Source: Gracilimonas sp964505215 (GTDB taxonomy: Bacteria; Bacteroidota; Rhodothermia; Balneolales; Balneolaceae). From it: a DNA stretch of 64,000 nucleotides. The number at the start of each line of letters is the position of its first letter. Position 1 is the first letter of the stretch. The stretch spans positions 1-64,000 of the forward strand of contig CAZDGU010000003.1 in assembly GCA_964505215.1 (NCBI GenBank), written 5' to 3'. The notes under the pieces were generated by a model. It had not been told where the DNA came from, did no database searches, and was given only the letters and a program-made list of their open reading frames with translations. Both the position numbers and the translations under genes were made by a program. This document shows, piece after piece, positions 46,160 to 56,900 of the stretch.

Positions 46160-49100
46160 AATAATTCAAAATCAAAAGTTAGCCCAAAGTGGATTAACAG
46201 TTCACGCCCATACGTTACTTTGTTGCTTTGGGTATTGGTGATAAAATCATCGGGCAATGCTAAAGAAAATTGATTAAATCCGTAGGAAGTACTCACAAAA
46301 AACTTCAGAGGGAACAGGTAATATCCGTTCATGGCAAGGCGCAATTCAGCCCCAATTCCTGTTTTTAAATTGTTTCCTGTTTCATAAGGACTTCTCCATC
46401 CATTTCCGGCTTCAAAAAAGAAACGAGCGAATACTTTATCAAACGTATAAGGCCCGGCTTGCTTATTTATATTTCGGAAAATGGGAGCAAACCAGGAAAG
46501 GCTGGCAAAGCCGGTAGTATTTCCGCCTAAAGCAAAAAATGGATAGCTTCGCATGCCCATAAATCCGCCTACATAATCGGTATAAAAGGAATCTCCTGGA
46601 TCGTTAAAATAATGAAAACCACGCACACGAGCCTGAAAAGCCTGATCACCAAATGTTTTAAAACCGTAACGTACATGAATTTCAGAAGAGTGATTGTTCG
46701 ATTTTTTAAAAATGGGTGAAAGCGAGCCTTCTTTAATTTCGTACTCTTCTAATAATTTAGAGGGTTGAAATTGGTAACGGACATATCCTTTTAAGCCAAG
46801 CGGGGCAATATCGGCATCGTTCGAGTAGGTGTAATAGTCGAAAGTGTAAGAGGATGAAAGTGTAGCTCCCTGAAAGTATTGGGATGAGGAACTGCTTACC
46901 TCCCCCTGAAGCTCGCGAGAGTAAAACCCATCTGTTGAAACCCGATACGGACTGTACGAAACACCAAGCTCTAATAAACTGCGACGGCTTAATTTACTGC
47001 GAAAGAACAGGCCGGCTTCCCAAATGTCGTAAGCAATATCGGTGTGTAAGGTGTCGGGCATGCACGAGGTACAGGGAAATTCCTCAACCGAAAGTCCATC
47101 AGAAACATTACGGCGCATATTATAAATTTCGAGGGCTACCGTGGGCGACCAACTCCGTTCTATAAATGGAAGTCCGCGATGTTCTACAATCAAAAAAGCA
47201 TCACGGTCTAAGCCAATTAAACGATCGGGGCGAAAAAATCCACCTATACTTTCTGCAGACTGAGAAGCAACACCTACCATAATTCCACTGAAAATATTCA
47301 GCTTATCAATTACATCACGAGATGAAAAATAGACGCCGGGTTTGGCATCACGGAGTAAATTCTCTCCAAATTTTCCAAATTTTCCATTTCGAATAAGCTG
47401 TCCGTTATTTCCATTAAGCTGAGAGTAATTATCAAACCGCAGAACGGGGAAAAAGCTAAAGCCGGTGTAAGTATCTTCATATTTGCGATACTCACGCTCA
47501 CTATTGTCATCAATGGTTGACATTTCAAAGTGGTAGGTGCCGGTATCTGCTGCGGCGTGCGCCTGGGCGGGAAAGGGCTTTAAATCCGTATCATTAAAAT
47601 TATTCAGCTTTTGGATGTACGCAAAGTTGGCAATGGCCTCGGGAGCTTCATCCGGAAAGAGCGGCTGATAAAAGCCCAAATCGGGTTGTGATACCAAAGA
47701 ATCTATATCCGCAGACTTTATCTTATATCCATCTTTGTGATATTCTGAAAAATACAGCCTTCCGTTGTTACCCGCTTCGGGCATAAAGGCACCGCCAATA
47801 ACACTCGTAAGCTTGGTTTTTTCACCGGAGCGGAGCGAAATGCGGTAAATATTGAAGATGCCGTCCGGATTAGCTGCATAATATAAGTAGTTGCCATCGG
47901 GGCCAAAATGCGGATCCCGGTAATCAATGTACTCGTCTTTTAAATAGGGGAGAACGGTGCCGGATGCTACATCATAAATATAAATATCGCGATTATGGAG
48001 TGAGGCTTTTGCAAAGTAAATTTTTGAACCATCGGTGCTCCATTCGGGCGTGTACAGCGTTTCTCCACTTTCGTAGGATGTCAGAGTTTTGATGGAATCG
48101 GGCTGATCGGGATAGAGCAGTACTAAATTTTGTGTTCCTTTTTCATACTGCACCGCTGCAATAGTGTTAGTTGCCGCATTCCAGGCAGGCGACTCAATAC
48201 GCGCGCTGTGTGTAAGGCGCTCGCTCTCCTTAGCTTCCATGTCATACACAAAAATATCCCGATAACTTTCTCCGTATTTATTCTTTTTGTTGATAGCATA
48301 GGCAAGCTGATTTCCATCCGGAGAAAACGAAAAGGAAGTTTCTAAAAAAGTAACCAACGGCTCCATCGTGCGCAGGTGATTTCCCTGCTGATGAAACTCG
48401 GCATTATCAATAACCGCCACCTGCTTCTCGCTGCCATCCAATTCCTTTACGTATAATGAGAGCAGCCCGTAATCAACACCTTTGTTAGATACGTACGCTA
48501 AACTTGAACCATCGGGAGAGCGTTTCGGAAAGAAGTTGAAAAAACCGTGAGGCTCCACCGTATCAGAAATGGTTGGTTTGATGAGCTCAACGGCAGTAGC
48601 ATAAAAGGCTTTTCGCTCGGCTAACCAGTCGTTAAAAACGGTTTCGCCCGGAATTCCGCTAGCAATTTCGATAGCTTCTTCTACGGAATACACACCTTTT
48701 TGGCCGAGGGCTGTAGTGACTTCACGCAAAATTTCATCCCCAAAACGGTTTGCTAAATAAATCACAAAAGCATAACCCTGATTATAAACCGTTTCGCGCT
48801 CCAGGCTGGTTTTAGAGGAAAATGTACCCATTTGGGCCAGACTGAAATAGGTGTCCGAAAGAATGCGCGTGCGCAGAATCATATCGCGGTGGCTGTCCCA
48901 GGTTTCATACAGCAAGCCGGCGGTTTGATATTGCGCAGTTCCCTCAGCCAGCCAGGCCGGAATATTAACGGTAGCAAAAGGCATGGTTATCAATCCGTTT
49001 GGGAAACCATACAGCACATCGGGGCGGCGGACATCTTCATAAGAAAGCCATTGGAAATAAAAAGCCGGAATTTTACGGCTGCGCTTCATTCCTTTTTGTA

Positions 49101-49515
49101 TCTGAATGATGTGCGTGTACTCGTGTGCAATCACGTTTCGAAGCCAGTTATGCGTTCCCCGAAGCGGCGTTTTGAGGGCAGGCAGCCAAATATCAATTTT
49201 ATTGTCGAAAAAGTAGGCCGCTCCGTTCGAGTAATCTTCACGGTCTTTTAATACAATGCTCACTTTTTCTTCCGGCACGTATTGGTAAAGCCCGGTAAGC
49301 GGTTCGTGCACTTCTTCGGCAATGCGAGAAACTACCTGTGCAGAACGGTCATTCCCTTCCTGAAAATGAATCAAAAAATGTTCGCTTTCAATGGTGTACC
49401 AGTCTAAGTGATTTTGAGGATAATCGTAGAAACGAACGTCTATTTGAGCTTGTGCCTGCGTGGCAAAGCAGAAAAACAGGGCGATAAAAAATGATGTTAG
49501 AGTGAGAATTCTCAT
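46156..49515 (-). CDS. Gluzincin-like protease domain fused to a beta-propeller and outer-membrane barrel
   Basis: A 1119-residue exported protein (signal peptide about 1-23). Residues about 25-300 carry an HExxH zinc motif (His131, Glu132, His135, in IAHEYTHIIQ) and a later Glu191 in WLAEGTAQYQ, the classic gluzincin arrangement. Residues about 320-650 contain repeated WD40/TolB-like propeller strands (SPDGSSLAYVSNKG, FSPDGNQLAYAINKK, STDGSKIYFAKAS). The last ~380 residues look like a beta-barrel (GLKGYVRYQFQPSKLLEEYE, ARFFFEAGNGWRSPYETGNN). It is the fourth gene of the porU-led operon. The combined function is not known to me. Confidence 0.8.
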   Translation of the reverse strand: MRILTLTSFFIALFFCFATQAQAQIDVRFYDYPQNHLDWYTIESEHFLIHFQEGNDRSAQVVSRIAEEVHEPLTGLYQYVPEEKVSIVLKDREDYSNGAAYFFDNKIDIWLPALKTPLRGTHNWLRNVIAHEYTHIIQIQKGMKRSRKIPAFYFQWLSYEDVRRPDVLYGFPNGLITMPFATVNIPAWLAEGTAQYQTAGLLYETWDSHRDMILRTRILSDTYFSLAQMGTFSSKTSLERETVYNQGYAFVIYLANRFGDEILREVTTALGQKGVYSVEEAIEIASGIPGETVFNDWLAERKAFYATAVELIKPTISDTVEPHGFFNFFPKRSPDGSSLAYVSNKGVDYGLLSLYVKELDGSEKQVAVIDNAEFHQQGNHLRTMEPLVTFLETSFSFSPDGNQLAYAINKKNKYGESYRDIFVYDMEAKESERLTHSARIESPAWNAATNTIAAVQYEKGTQNLVLLYPDQPDSIKTLTSYESGETLYTPEWSTDGSKIYFAKASLHNRDIYIYDVASGTVLPYLKDEYIDYRDPHFGPDGNYLYYAANPDGIFNIYRISLRSGEKTKLTSVIGGAFMPEAGNNGRLYFSEYHKDGYKIKSADIDSLVSQPDLGFYQPLFPDEAPEAIANFAYIQKLNNFNDTDLKPFPAQAHAAADTGTYHFEMSTIDDNSEREYRKYEDTYTGFSFFPVLRFDNYSQLNGNNGQLIRNGKFGKFGENLLRDAKPGVYFSSRDVIDKLNIFSGIMVGVASQSAESIGGFFRPDRLIGLDRDAFLIVEHRGLPFIERSWSPTVALEIYNMRRNVSDGLSVEEFPCTSCMPDTLHTDIAYDIWEAGLFFRSKLSRRSLLELGVSYSPYRVSTDGFYSRELQGEVSSSSSQYFQGATLSSSYTFDYYTYSNDADIAPLGLKGYVRYQFQPSKLLEEYEIKEGSLSPIFKKSNNHSSEIHVRYGFKTFGDQAFQARVRGFHYFNDPGDSFYTDYVGGFMGMRSYPFFALGGNTTGFASLSWFAPIFRNINKQAGPYTFDKVFARFFFEAGNGWRSPYETGNNLKTGIGAELRLAMNGYYLFPLKFFVSTSYGFNQFSLALPDDFITNTQSNKVTYGRELLIHFGLTFDFELL

Positions 49516-52500
49516 TAGTGCAATACTCCAATTTTAATGAGCTTCGTTTCTGTTTTTCCATCTACGGTGGCCTTTACCCGCGCAATGTAGCCACCGCTTC
49601 CCCAGCTTCCGGTTTCAATTTGTATTTCCTGAGGAAATCCGCCGGGAGAGGTAGTGCTTTTTTCGAAAATAATGCGCCCGCTCGTGGTAATAACGGTAAT
49701 CTGAACCGTACCGCCGGGAGGGGCTAACTCAAAGCGAATATTTGTAAAGTCGTTGGCAGGATTGGGCCAGTTATAAGTTTCTGATCCATTTAAAATGCCA
49801 AACTCAGGCTGGTTGACTTCCGAGGAGCCGTCCACTTTTGCTGAAATTTTGTTGAATGCAGCATTTCCATATCGGCTGCCCCAAACTATATCAGAAACTT
49901 GAAGTAATGTCCAGGATTTTAAATCTCCGGCGTGGCTTACGGCAAAAAGCTTTCCGTCATATATAATAGGATGAATGGGCTGCGTCAGTTTTGAAACGGC
50001 TTCTCCAACATACAAAGGAAAACCTTCAACCAAAGAACCATCTTCCGCATAAGCATATATATTCTGGGATAAACTGTCTTGTCCGATTGCAATAACTGCA
50101 TATCCTGTTTGTGGGGTGATGAGATCTGCATACAGCGGCGTACCTATAAATTGGGTGCCCTTGGGCGCCGGAATAGGATAATGCTGTTCCATTCCGCCTA
50201 TCTTATTCGTTGCCGTAATTTGGTTGTTGGCTTTATCGATATGCAAAATAGCTGCATCATCTAAAACGGCTGGCCATTCTGCAGCCGTTTCTTCAAACAT
50301 GATAGTTTGCGGATTGTCAGCCTCCGGATCAAACAGCAAAAAGCGATGATCTTCAAATACATAAAACAGATTTCGATTTCCAAGTAAGATATTTCCGGTA
50401 TAAAGCCGATTCTGAGCCGATTCAGGATGAAATACATCACTTGGCAAGCTGCTAAACATCACCTCAGCAAGTCCATTATTAATCGTAGCTTCTGAATATT
50501 CACCATTAATAATTTCAGAGCGCTGCAGCGGTTGCTGTTGATTGGGAAGGGCACTGCCATCGGCAGCAGAAATGGAAGTTGTGGTTAAATCTGCATGAAG
50601 TGTTTGGCCGTCTTGCGAACTGATAAATCCTGTGTTTTTGGAAACCGTGGCCGTCCAGCTGGTGTCAAATCTGGAGGCTGTATCATTCCAAAAAACGGAA
50701 GCTAAGCTGATGGTTGCACTGTTTTCAGAAGGCTTTTCAGCGAGTACTAATTCATCCCCAATAAAAGGCTGCTGAGCGGGTTTGTCGCTGAGTTCAAACT
50801 GTTGGGTTGGATCAGAAACAGAAACCGCGGTAACTCCTTCGGGGGAAGGAATCACTAAAAAGGTATCGGCAGCAGTTTCATAAACAGAAAGTGAAAGCGG
50901 ATAGAAGGAATAGTAGGGATCGTTTTCGGTGAAATAAGAATGACCTGAATTTAAAGAAACAGAATAATTTGAAGTGTAATAACTGCTGTTAGATTCTGTC
51001 GGACGGATTTTAAAAGTGGCCACCTTCTGGTTATCAGAAAAATCATACAGCTCAAAAAAGGAGGGGGCTCCCGAATTGCTGCTGTTATTTGGGCGGGTGT
51101 CGGGACCAAATCTGTTTTCATAAAACTTGCGTTTCTGTCCCGATTGCAGAATAACGCGATAGTCATTTCCACTCCACCAAAAATCGAAGGGCGAGCCGAA
51201 AGCGGCGCTGTTATCTAAAGCTCCGGGAACAGGTTTCCCGATGTCTTGCGCTCCGTCAGCTTCTTTTAAATTCACTCCTCTGCGGTTGGGATCGGCATTT
51301 ACCCGGTCGTTTGCCAGCTGATGGTTAATCATGGCTTCGTCAATGTGCCAAATCAAAATACCGCCGTTTAGCAGCTGATCAGCAGCCGGGTCATTTTCAT
51401 CTTCATCGGAGCTTAAACCGCCGGGAAGGCTAAAGTCGAAATTGGAAGCATCCACAAGAGTGCCGGCGGCCACGAATAAGGAGTCAAAATCTTCTTCTTG
51501 AAAAACAAAGGCTTCGTCCTGATTGGTAAAGGTTTGCTGAACTTTACTGCTATCAGGTTTACGAATGGTAAGCGTGATTCCGGTTTCATCCGGGTCGCGA
51601 TGTCGGTTTTCAATCAAAAAATACTCCGACTCGGAAAGCTTATATTTTGCAATAGCATTAGGCTGATTTAAAGAACCTGCCGGAAGAGGTATTTCGCCGC
51701 TGGTGGATGTGGTAATTTCAAAAGGAGTTTCCCAGCCTAAATATATTTTTTCCCAAGCGGAAGGCTCGGGTGGTATCAACCCATTGTAGGCGAAAAAGCC
51801 GGCACCATCCATCAGTCCAAACCGCCCGATGCCGGAATTTCCTGTTTCGGTGTTAAATAAATCAGGAAGGCCTAAATGACTGCCAATAGATGCGATAAGC
51901 AATCCATTTATGGAAAGCGGAAATACAAATTCATTATCCTGAATATCGAGCCCGCGCCTGGATTGTGTGCGGGGAATAATCATAGAATTTGTAACACGAA
52001 AAGAACCATTGTTGACGGAAAATCCATTAAATGCAGGGTTTTCTAAAAGCCTGGCAAGATTATCTTTTCGCAAATAAAGTGAAGGAATATCGAGCGGAGT
52101 AATATCTAAACTTGTGCCAACCAGCTCAATATCGCGCCCAACACCGGCGTGAAATATTACAAAAGCGGTAGTTTCAGGATCTAAGCCCGCCGTGTTAATG
52201 CTTGAGCCTGACTCATTTACTTTTTGCCAGGCATCTTTAGTGAGCCGGGCTAATTTTTCATTGGTGAAAGTTTCTCCGGTTGGGGAGTAGAACTCCATTT
52301 TTTCGGGAAGACGGAATACCTGCGGCAGCACTTGATAATTAAGAGTGAGCCGGCCTCCGGATGATTTCTCATAATAATTTTTAGCAAATTCTAAATGTGC
52401 TTCAAAGTAATTTTTATCGTGAGGTAGGGGTTCAATTTTTATATCGTGATTTTTTAAATAGGGAAGACCATCCATACCGTTGTGCCCAAATATTCCGGTT

Positions 52501-52724
52501 CCGGAAGTGAGTCGGTTAGAGTCGGGCTGAAACTCTACCATAATGGCAACTACGTTTAATGTACCCGTAGCATTTAGCGTTTTACTTGATGATAAAGGCT
52601 GCCCTTCAGCGATAGCATGAGAGCGCTGTATAGGGATTTTTTGTGCCGTTAAGTCTTTATTAATAAATAGAAAGAGCATGCTAAAAACTAACATGCTCCT
52701 AAGAAAAAAAGCTAAATGCTGCAT
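49515..52724 (-). CDS. M6-like secreted protein with inactivated active site and T9SS sorting domain
   Basis: A 1069-residue exported protein (signal peptide about 1-27). The N-terminal ~350 residues resemble M6 metallopeptidases, with KNYYEKSSGGRLTLNY and GLMDGAGFFAYNG. At the expected HExxHxLGLPDL motif it reads ASIGSHLGLPDL (residues 278-289), so both zinc-ligand His and the Glu are gone: a predicted pseudoenzyme. Middle regions look like beta-sandwich and propeller repeats. The C-terminal ~80 residues (YNWPNPANDFTNIRFEL through TKLIKIGVLH) form a type A T9SS sorting domain, to be removed by PorU. It is encoded just after porV. Confidence 0.85.
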   Translation of the reverse strand: MQHLAFFLRSMLVFSMLFLFINKDLTAQKIPIQRSHAIAEGQPLSSSKTLNATGTLNVVAIMVEFQPDSNRLTSGTGIFGHNGMDGLPYLKNHDIKIEPLPHDKNYFEAHLEFAKNYYEKSSGGRLTLNYQVLPQVFRLPEKMEFYSPTGETFTNEKLARLTKDAWQKVNESGSSINTAGLDPETTAFVIFHAGVGRDIELVGTSLDITPLDIPSLYLRKDNLARLLENPAFNGFSVNNGSFRVTNSMIIPRTQSRRGLDIQDNEFVFPLSINGLLIASIGSHLGLPDLFNTETGNSGIGRFGLMDGAGFFAYNGLIPPEPSAWEKIYLGWETPFEITTSTSGEIPLPAGSLNQPNAIAKYKLSESEYFLIENRHRDPDETGITLTIRKPDSSKVQQTFTNQDEAFVFQEEDFDSLFVAAGTLVDASNFDFSLPGGLSSDEDENDPAADQLLNGGILIWHIDEAMINHQLANDRVNADPNRRGVNLKEADGAQDIGKPVPGALDNSAAFGSPFDFWWSGNDYRVILQSGQKRKFYENRFGPDTRPNNSSNSGAPSFFELYDFSDNQKVATFKIRPTESNSSYYTSNYSVSLNSGHSYFTENDPYYSFYPLSLSVYETAADTFLVIPSPEGVTAVSVSDPTQQFELSDKPAQQPFIGDELVLAEKPSENSATISLASVFWNDTASRFDTSWTATVSKNTGFISSQDGQTLHADLTTTSISAADGSALPNQQQPLQRSEIINGEYSEATINNGLAEVMFSSLPSDVFHPESAQNRLYTGNILLGNRNLFYVFEDHRFLLFDPEADNPQTIMFEETAAEWPAVLDDAAILHIDKANNQITATNKIGGMEQHYPIPAPKGTQFIGTPLYADLITPQTGYAVIAIGQDSLSQNIYAYAEDGSLVEGFPLYVGEAVSKLTQPIHPIIYDGKLFAVSHAGDLKSWTLLQVSDIVWGSRYGNAAFNKISAKVDGSSEVNQPEFGILNGSETYNWPNPANDFTNIRFELAPPGGTVQITVITTSGRIIFEKSTTSPGGFPQEIQIETGSWGSGGYIARVKATVDGKTETKLIKIGVLH

Positions 52725-52727
52725 GTA

Positions 52728-53879
52728 TTAAAAGTCGATGAGTAAGCTAAAGCGAAGAGTGTTTGCGAGCGGATGGTCCGATTCAAGTGTTTTTATGTAA
52801 CTGAAATCAACCCCGATAAAGCTGTACCGGATACCTGCACCGAACGTAATATATTTACGATCACCGTTTTGTGGGTCTTCGTAATAGTAACCACCTCGCA
52901 GCGCAAACTGATCAGCATACCAATATTCAAGTCCGGCACCAATCATAAACTGCTGCAATAAGCCAACTTCCACGGTGTTCTGGCCATCAAAGCGTTCAAA
53001 GCTGCCCCAGGAGTTAAAAATTGCTTCTAAAGGGCCGGCTGCTACGCGAGAGGTATCAATAGAACCATCGGGATTTGAGGTATATTTTGGTTCCGTTCGG
53101 GCCATTATTTTGGAAATATCATTCGCAATGGTAATGCTGTTGATGCCTTCATCATCCAGATCTAAGTTGAACGACCAGCCAAACCGAAGAATGGTTGGGA
53201 GCGGGTCTTTTTGGGCGTTATCGGTGTATTGGATGCCCGGGCCAATATTTGACAGGTTTGCTCCGGCGCTGAATTGAGCTCCACGCCCGCCAAGATCGAA
53301 AGTGTTGGTGCGATATAGAAAAGAAATATCACCGGCTACGCTACTTCCCGGATTAACTTTTTGAGCACTGATAGAGGTTCCGCTGGCCAAACTTGAATAA
53401 ATAAGACGAAGGCTGGTTCCAATAGCAAAGTTTTCATTAATTTTGTATCCATAAGAGCCACCAAAAGCCAGTTCATAACTGTTGAACCGGGAAATAACTT
53501 CCGGTCCGGTTTCCTCGGTTACCGCTTGTTCACCCAAGTTTAAATAGGTGAGGTGGGCTCCAATGGTGCCAATGCCTTCAATGTAATACTTACCTACTAC
53601 GTAGTCGTAAAATAAGTCGCTTACGTTGAAGTTGGCTAACCAATTAGAGTGGGTAATACTGGCTTGATTGGTACCTTCCTGGAAAGCTAAACCTGCCGGG
53701 TTCCAAAATAATGCAGAGGCATTATCGGCCAGGGCAACTCCGGTATTACCCATACCCGCACCGCGCGAATCCGGTTCAATTTGCAGAAACGGTACGGCTG
53801 TGATTGCAACCTGTGCAGATAAAATTGCAGGCATAAATAATAGCACGCCTGCGGCTATAATGGATACTGTCCTTTTCAT
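52728..53879 (-). CDS. porV: T9SS outer-membrane shuttle protein PorV
   Basis: PorV (LptO) carries cargo of the type IX secretion system from the translocon to the PorU sortase at the outer membrane. From the ATG at 53879 the protein has 383 residues with a clear signal peptide (TVSIIAAGVLLFMPAILSAQ); an upstream start at 53924 would add 15 residues before it and is unlikely. The mature N-terminus FLQIEPDSRGAGMGNTGVALADNASALFWNPAGLA is the PorV/PorQ/FadL-type signature, and the rest is beta-barrel. It sits 60 bases after porU and directly before a T9SS substrate. Confidence 0.9.
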   Translation of the reverse strand: MKRTVSIIAAGVLLFMPAILSAQVAITAVPFLQIEPDSRGAGMGNTGVALADNASALFWNPAGLAFQEGTNQASITHSNWLANFNVSDLFYDYVVGKYYIEGIGTIGAHLTYLNLGEQAVTEETGPEVISRFNSYELAFGGSYGYKINENFAIGTSLRLIYSSLASGTSISAQKVNPGSSVAGDISFLYRTNTFDLGGRGAQFSAGANLSNIGPGIQYTDNAQKDPLPTILRFGWSFNLDLDDEGINSITIANDISKIMARTEPKYTSNPDGSIDTSRVAAGPLEAIFNSWGSFERFDGQNTVEVGLLQQFMIGAGLEYWYADQFALRGGYYYEDPQNGDRKYITFGAGIRYSFIGVDFSYIKTLESDHPLANTLRFSLLIDF

Positions 53880-53939
53880 AAAAAAACGAAATTTAAAAAT
53901 TGAGCTTAAATATAAGTGATTCAAGTTTAAGTTACGATG

Positions 53940-56900
53940 TTAGCGAATTATTACGAGCTTTTCGATTTGCTCTTTTGTTTGTCTTCCTTTCGGGGTATCT
54001 GTTGTAACCCGAAGCACATAAATATAAGTACCGTTACCCAGGCGATCATAATCCCGGTCACGGCCATCCCATGAAATACTGGCATAAGAACTTGTAGTTA
54101 TGAGTGTCTGTTCAATATGTTGCACCGGCTTACCACTAAGCGTGTAAATACGAATAGATACATCTAATGGATTTCCGGGCTGGTTGTGTTCAAAGCTGAA
54201 ACGGGTGGCATTATTCATCGGGTTGGGATAGTTAAACACGTTTCGCATGGTTAACTCCTCACTCGATGCCACTTCAAAGAAAACTTCTTGTTCAGTGGGG
54301 TTGTTATGCACATCCCAGGCTCGAACTTTTAACGTATAGCTACCCTCAGGAAGCTGATCCAAAGGGTACTCGATACGTCCCTGCGTAAAATCATTTAAGC
54401 TGCCCTCATAAAAGTCGTTGAGAACAAATGTTTGTTGCGGTTCGGTATCGATTGTAGCAATTATCTCATGTCCTACTCCTGTTCCTGTTGTATTAATCCC
54501 GGATGGGTCTTTAAGGTTTATAATTAATGTGGGTGAACTGTTTACAAGACTTCCGTTCACAAATTGTTCATCATTCAGAAAAACGTCTAATTCAGGGCCT
54601 TTGCCGTCATTAATAGCATGTTCATTCACTCCGTTAAAACGCACGTTAGTGAACGAGCCGCCCGCTGTTTGACCTTCATGATTGGTAAAAAGAACAATGC
54701 GGCCGTTACTGTCCGATGAGCTAATATCTTTTGGAATAATGAAAGTGGAGCTGAATTCCCCATTTGAAATGGCCGCTTTGCCTTTAAAAAGCACGTCGGT
54801 TTCTACTTCGTAACTGCAGTCATCAAGATTGCAATTTCCTTCACTTACCCAGGCTCTGTCGGCCGGAAGCGGTACGTTGCGCTTGGCATCTAATACTGTG
54901 ATTACGGCTTCTCCCTGGTATGATGTGAGCGGAGTTCCGGCTAAGTCTTTGATTTGCCCGGTTAAAGTAACCTGATCCAGTGCTTTTATCGTAAGGGTGG
55001 TGTCTTGTTGTGTTTGGGTGGAGCCATTAATGGAAGTGAGTTCTGCCTCATATTCCGGAATTCTAAATTTGGTAGCCGGATCACCAATAAGAATAAATTT
55101 TTTACTGTTTCGGGAAGAAATTACCGGCGTTCCATTTATCGCTGTGTTTTTTGTGCGTCTGTAAATATCGCCAAATCGCAATGGAGTCCCGTCCGTATTA
55201 CGCTCAACCATACGTTGAGAAAGCGCCACATTCAGCCCAAAATTATTGCTGGCCTGAATGCCCGCGCTGGTATATACAACCCGGGTGGTGGTAAATGCAC
55301 CAATCACCCCGCCGTTTTCAGCAAAGAACAACTGCTCGGCACCCGATTGTGCATCAATGTCGTCATACCTTCCAAACTGACAGGTGGCGGTTACTAAGAG
55401 TGAAAGCTTGTCTTTATTAGTAAGGCTGGGAATGTCATCAATGGTGAAAAGTCCTTCGTCAGAGAGTACGGTTTCATTGCCATGACCCGAATAATTCATT
55501 ACCAGCGTACCGTTGTTCAGGGTATTGATGAAGTCGTTGGTGGCCCCGGGAATTCTTCGTCCGGCTCCGGTAATTTCTTCAGGATAAGCGAATTCGTAAA
55601 TTTTCTTTACTCGTAATCCCGGCTCATCGGTGTTCATACGGTCAGCCGAAACATCAGCATTTAATACGTGAAGGTCTTTGTTTCTTCGGGCATTTGGCAG
55701 GTCATCATCGGCGGCAAAGCTGAGTAGGTTTTGCCAGTTTCCGGAATTAGCCGGATTTTCATACGCTTTTATTTTCCGCACAGCTATTGCTGCTTCAGAG
55801 CGGTTTTGGGCCGAAATTCGACCAAGCCCGATATCTAACAAGTGCGTAATATCTGTATTTCCGCTTCCCATGGCACCTTCGTTATCATCCAAAAATCCAA
55901 AGAAATCATCCGTAGCATACGAACGCGTTCGGTGTAACGATTCTGAACTTTGATAGGTAACCACATAATTTTTGAAACTGTTTGGGATTACACCTTTGTA
56001 ATCGAAAGTGGCGTCACCGAAAAGCAGCAAGTATTTAGGCGGCTCTTCCCCTGCTTGCAGGGCGCGGTCGTATAAAAACTTTGTGTAATCCCGAATAGCA
56101 GATGGATCTAACACTCCTCCCGAAAACTCATTCAGTATTTGTTCTTGGGTGGCTACAACGGGCGTTAAGTTGTCATTATTTGCCCGGTATGCGGCTAATT
56201 CATTCGCATATTCCTGAAACTCTTCTGAAGTAACAATAATGTAATCAGGATAAGCGGTGATGTTTCGTAAGTTTTGTGCTTCTACACGCTTACCTGGTGC
56301 CGGCTTGCTGAATGCCGATTGTGCAACAATGCTAAGGTCTTCACCTGAATAATAATTAAGCTGATAATTGTTGCCGGACGCCGATACGCTCAATAATTTG
56401 GGCTGAGTGCTGTTGGTAACGTCTAACACTATCGGCTGGCTCTGGAATCCTGTGAGCCGATATTGGACAATTTCTGAGGGGGAGCCGTTTTCGGGTGAGT
56501 AAAAGAAAAGGCGGTTGTTTTTGGCTTTCAGCTCTCGCTTTACTTCTAATCGCAACCAGTCAAAAAAGCCGGTGGAGTTAGATTCATTGTGTAAGTAAGT
56601 GGCATTTATATTAATAATATCGCCGGAGCCGGGAGTGAAGGTGCTGGTAAAGGTGCGAGCCTGGCCTGACGTACCTTCGCTACAGTTATAACAGCTGCTA
56701 CAGTTACTGCAGCTGAGTGCGGGCATATAAAGAGAAGCAATTTCCTGATTTCCGGTGCTTACCTTGAATGTAGATGACCGAGTTGAACGGCTTATAAACT
56801 GCCCTTTAATACGAATGGGTTCACTTGTGGTAATACCGGCTAAGGTATCTGAAAATATAGGAACTGAAGTGCCATTCATTGACGACTCAAAACGCCGACC

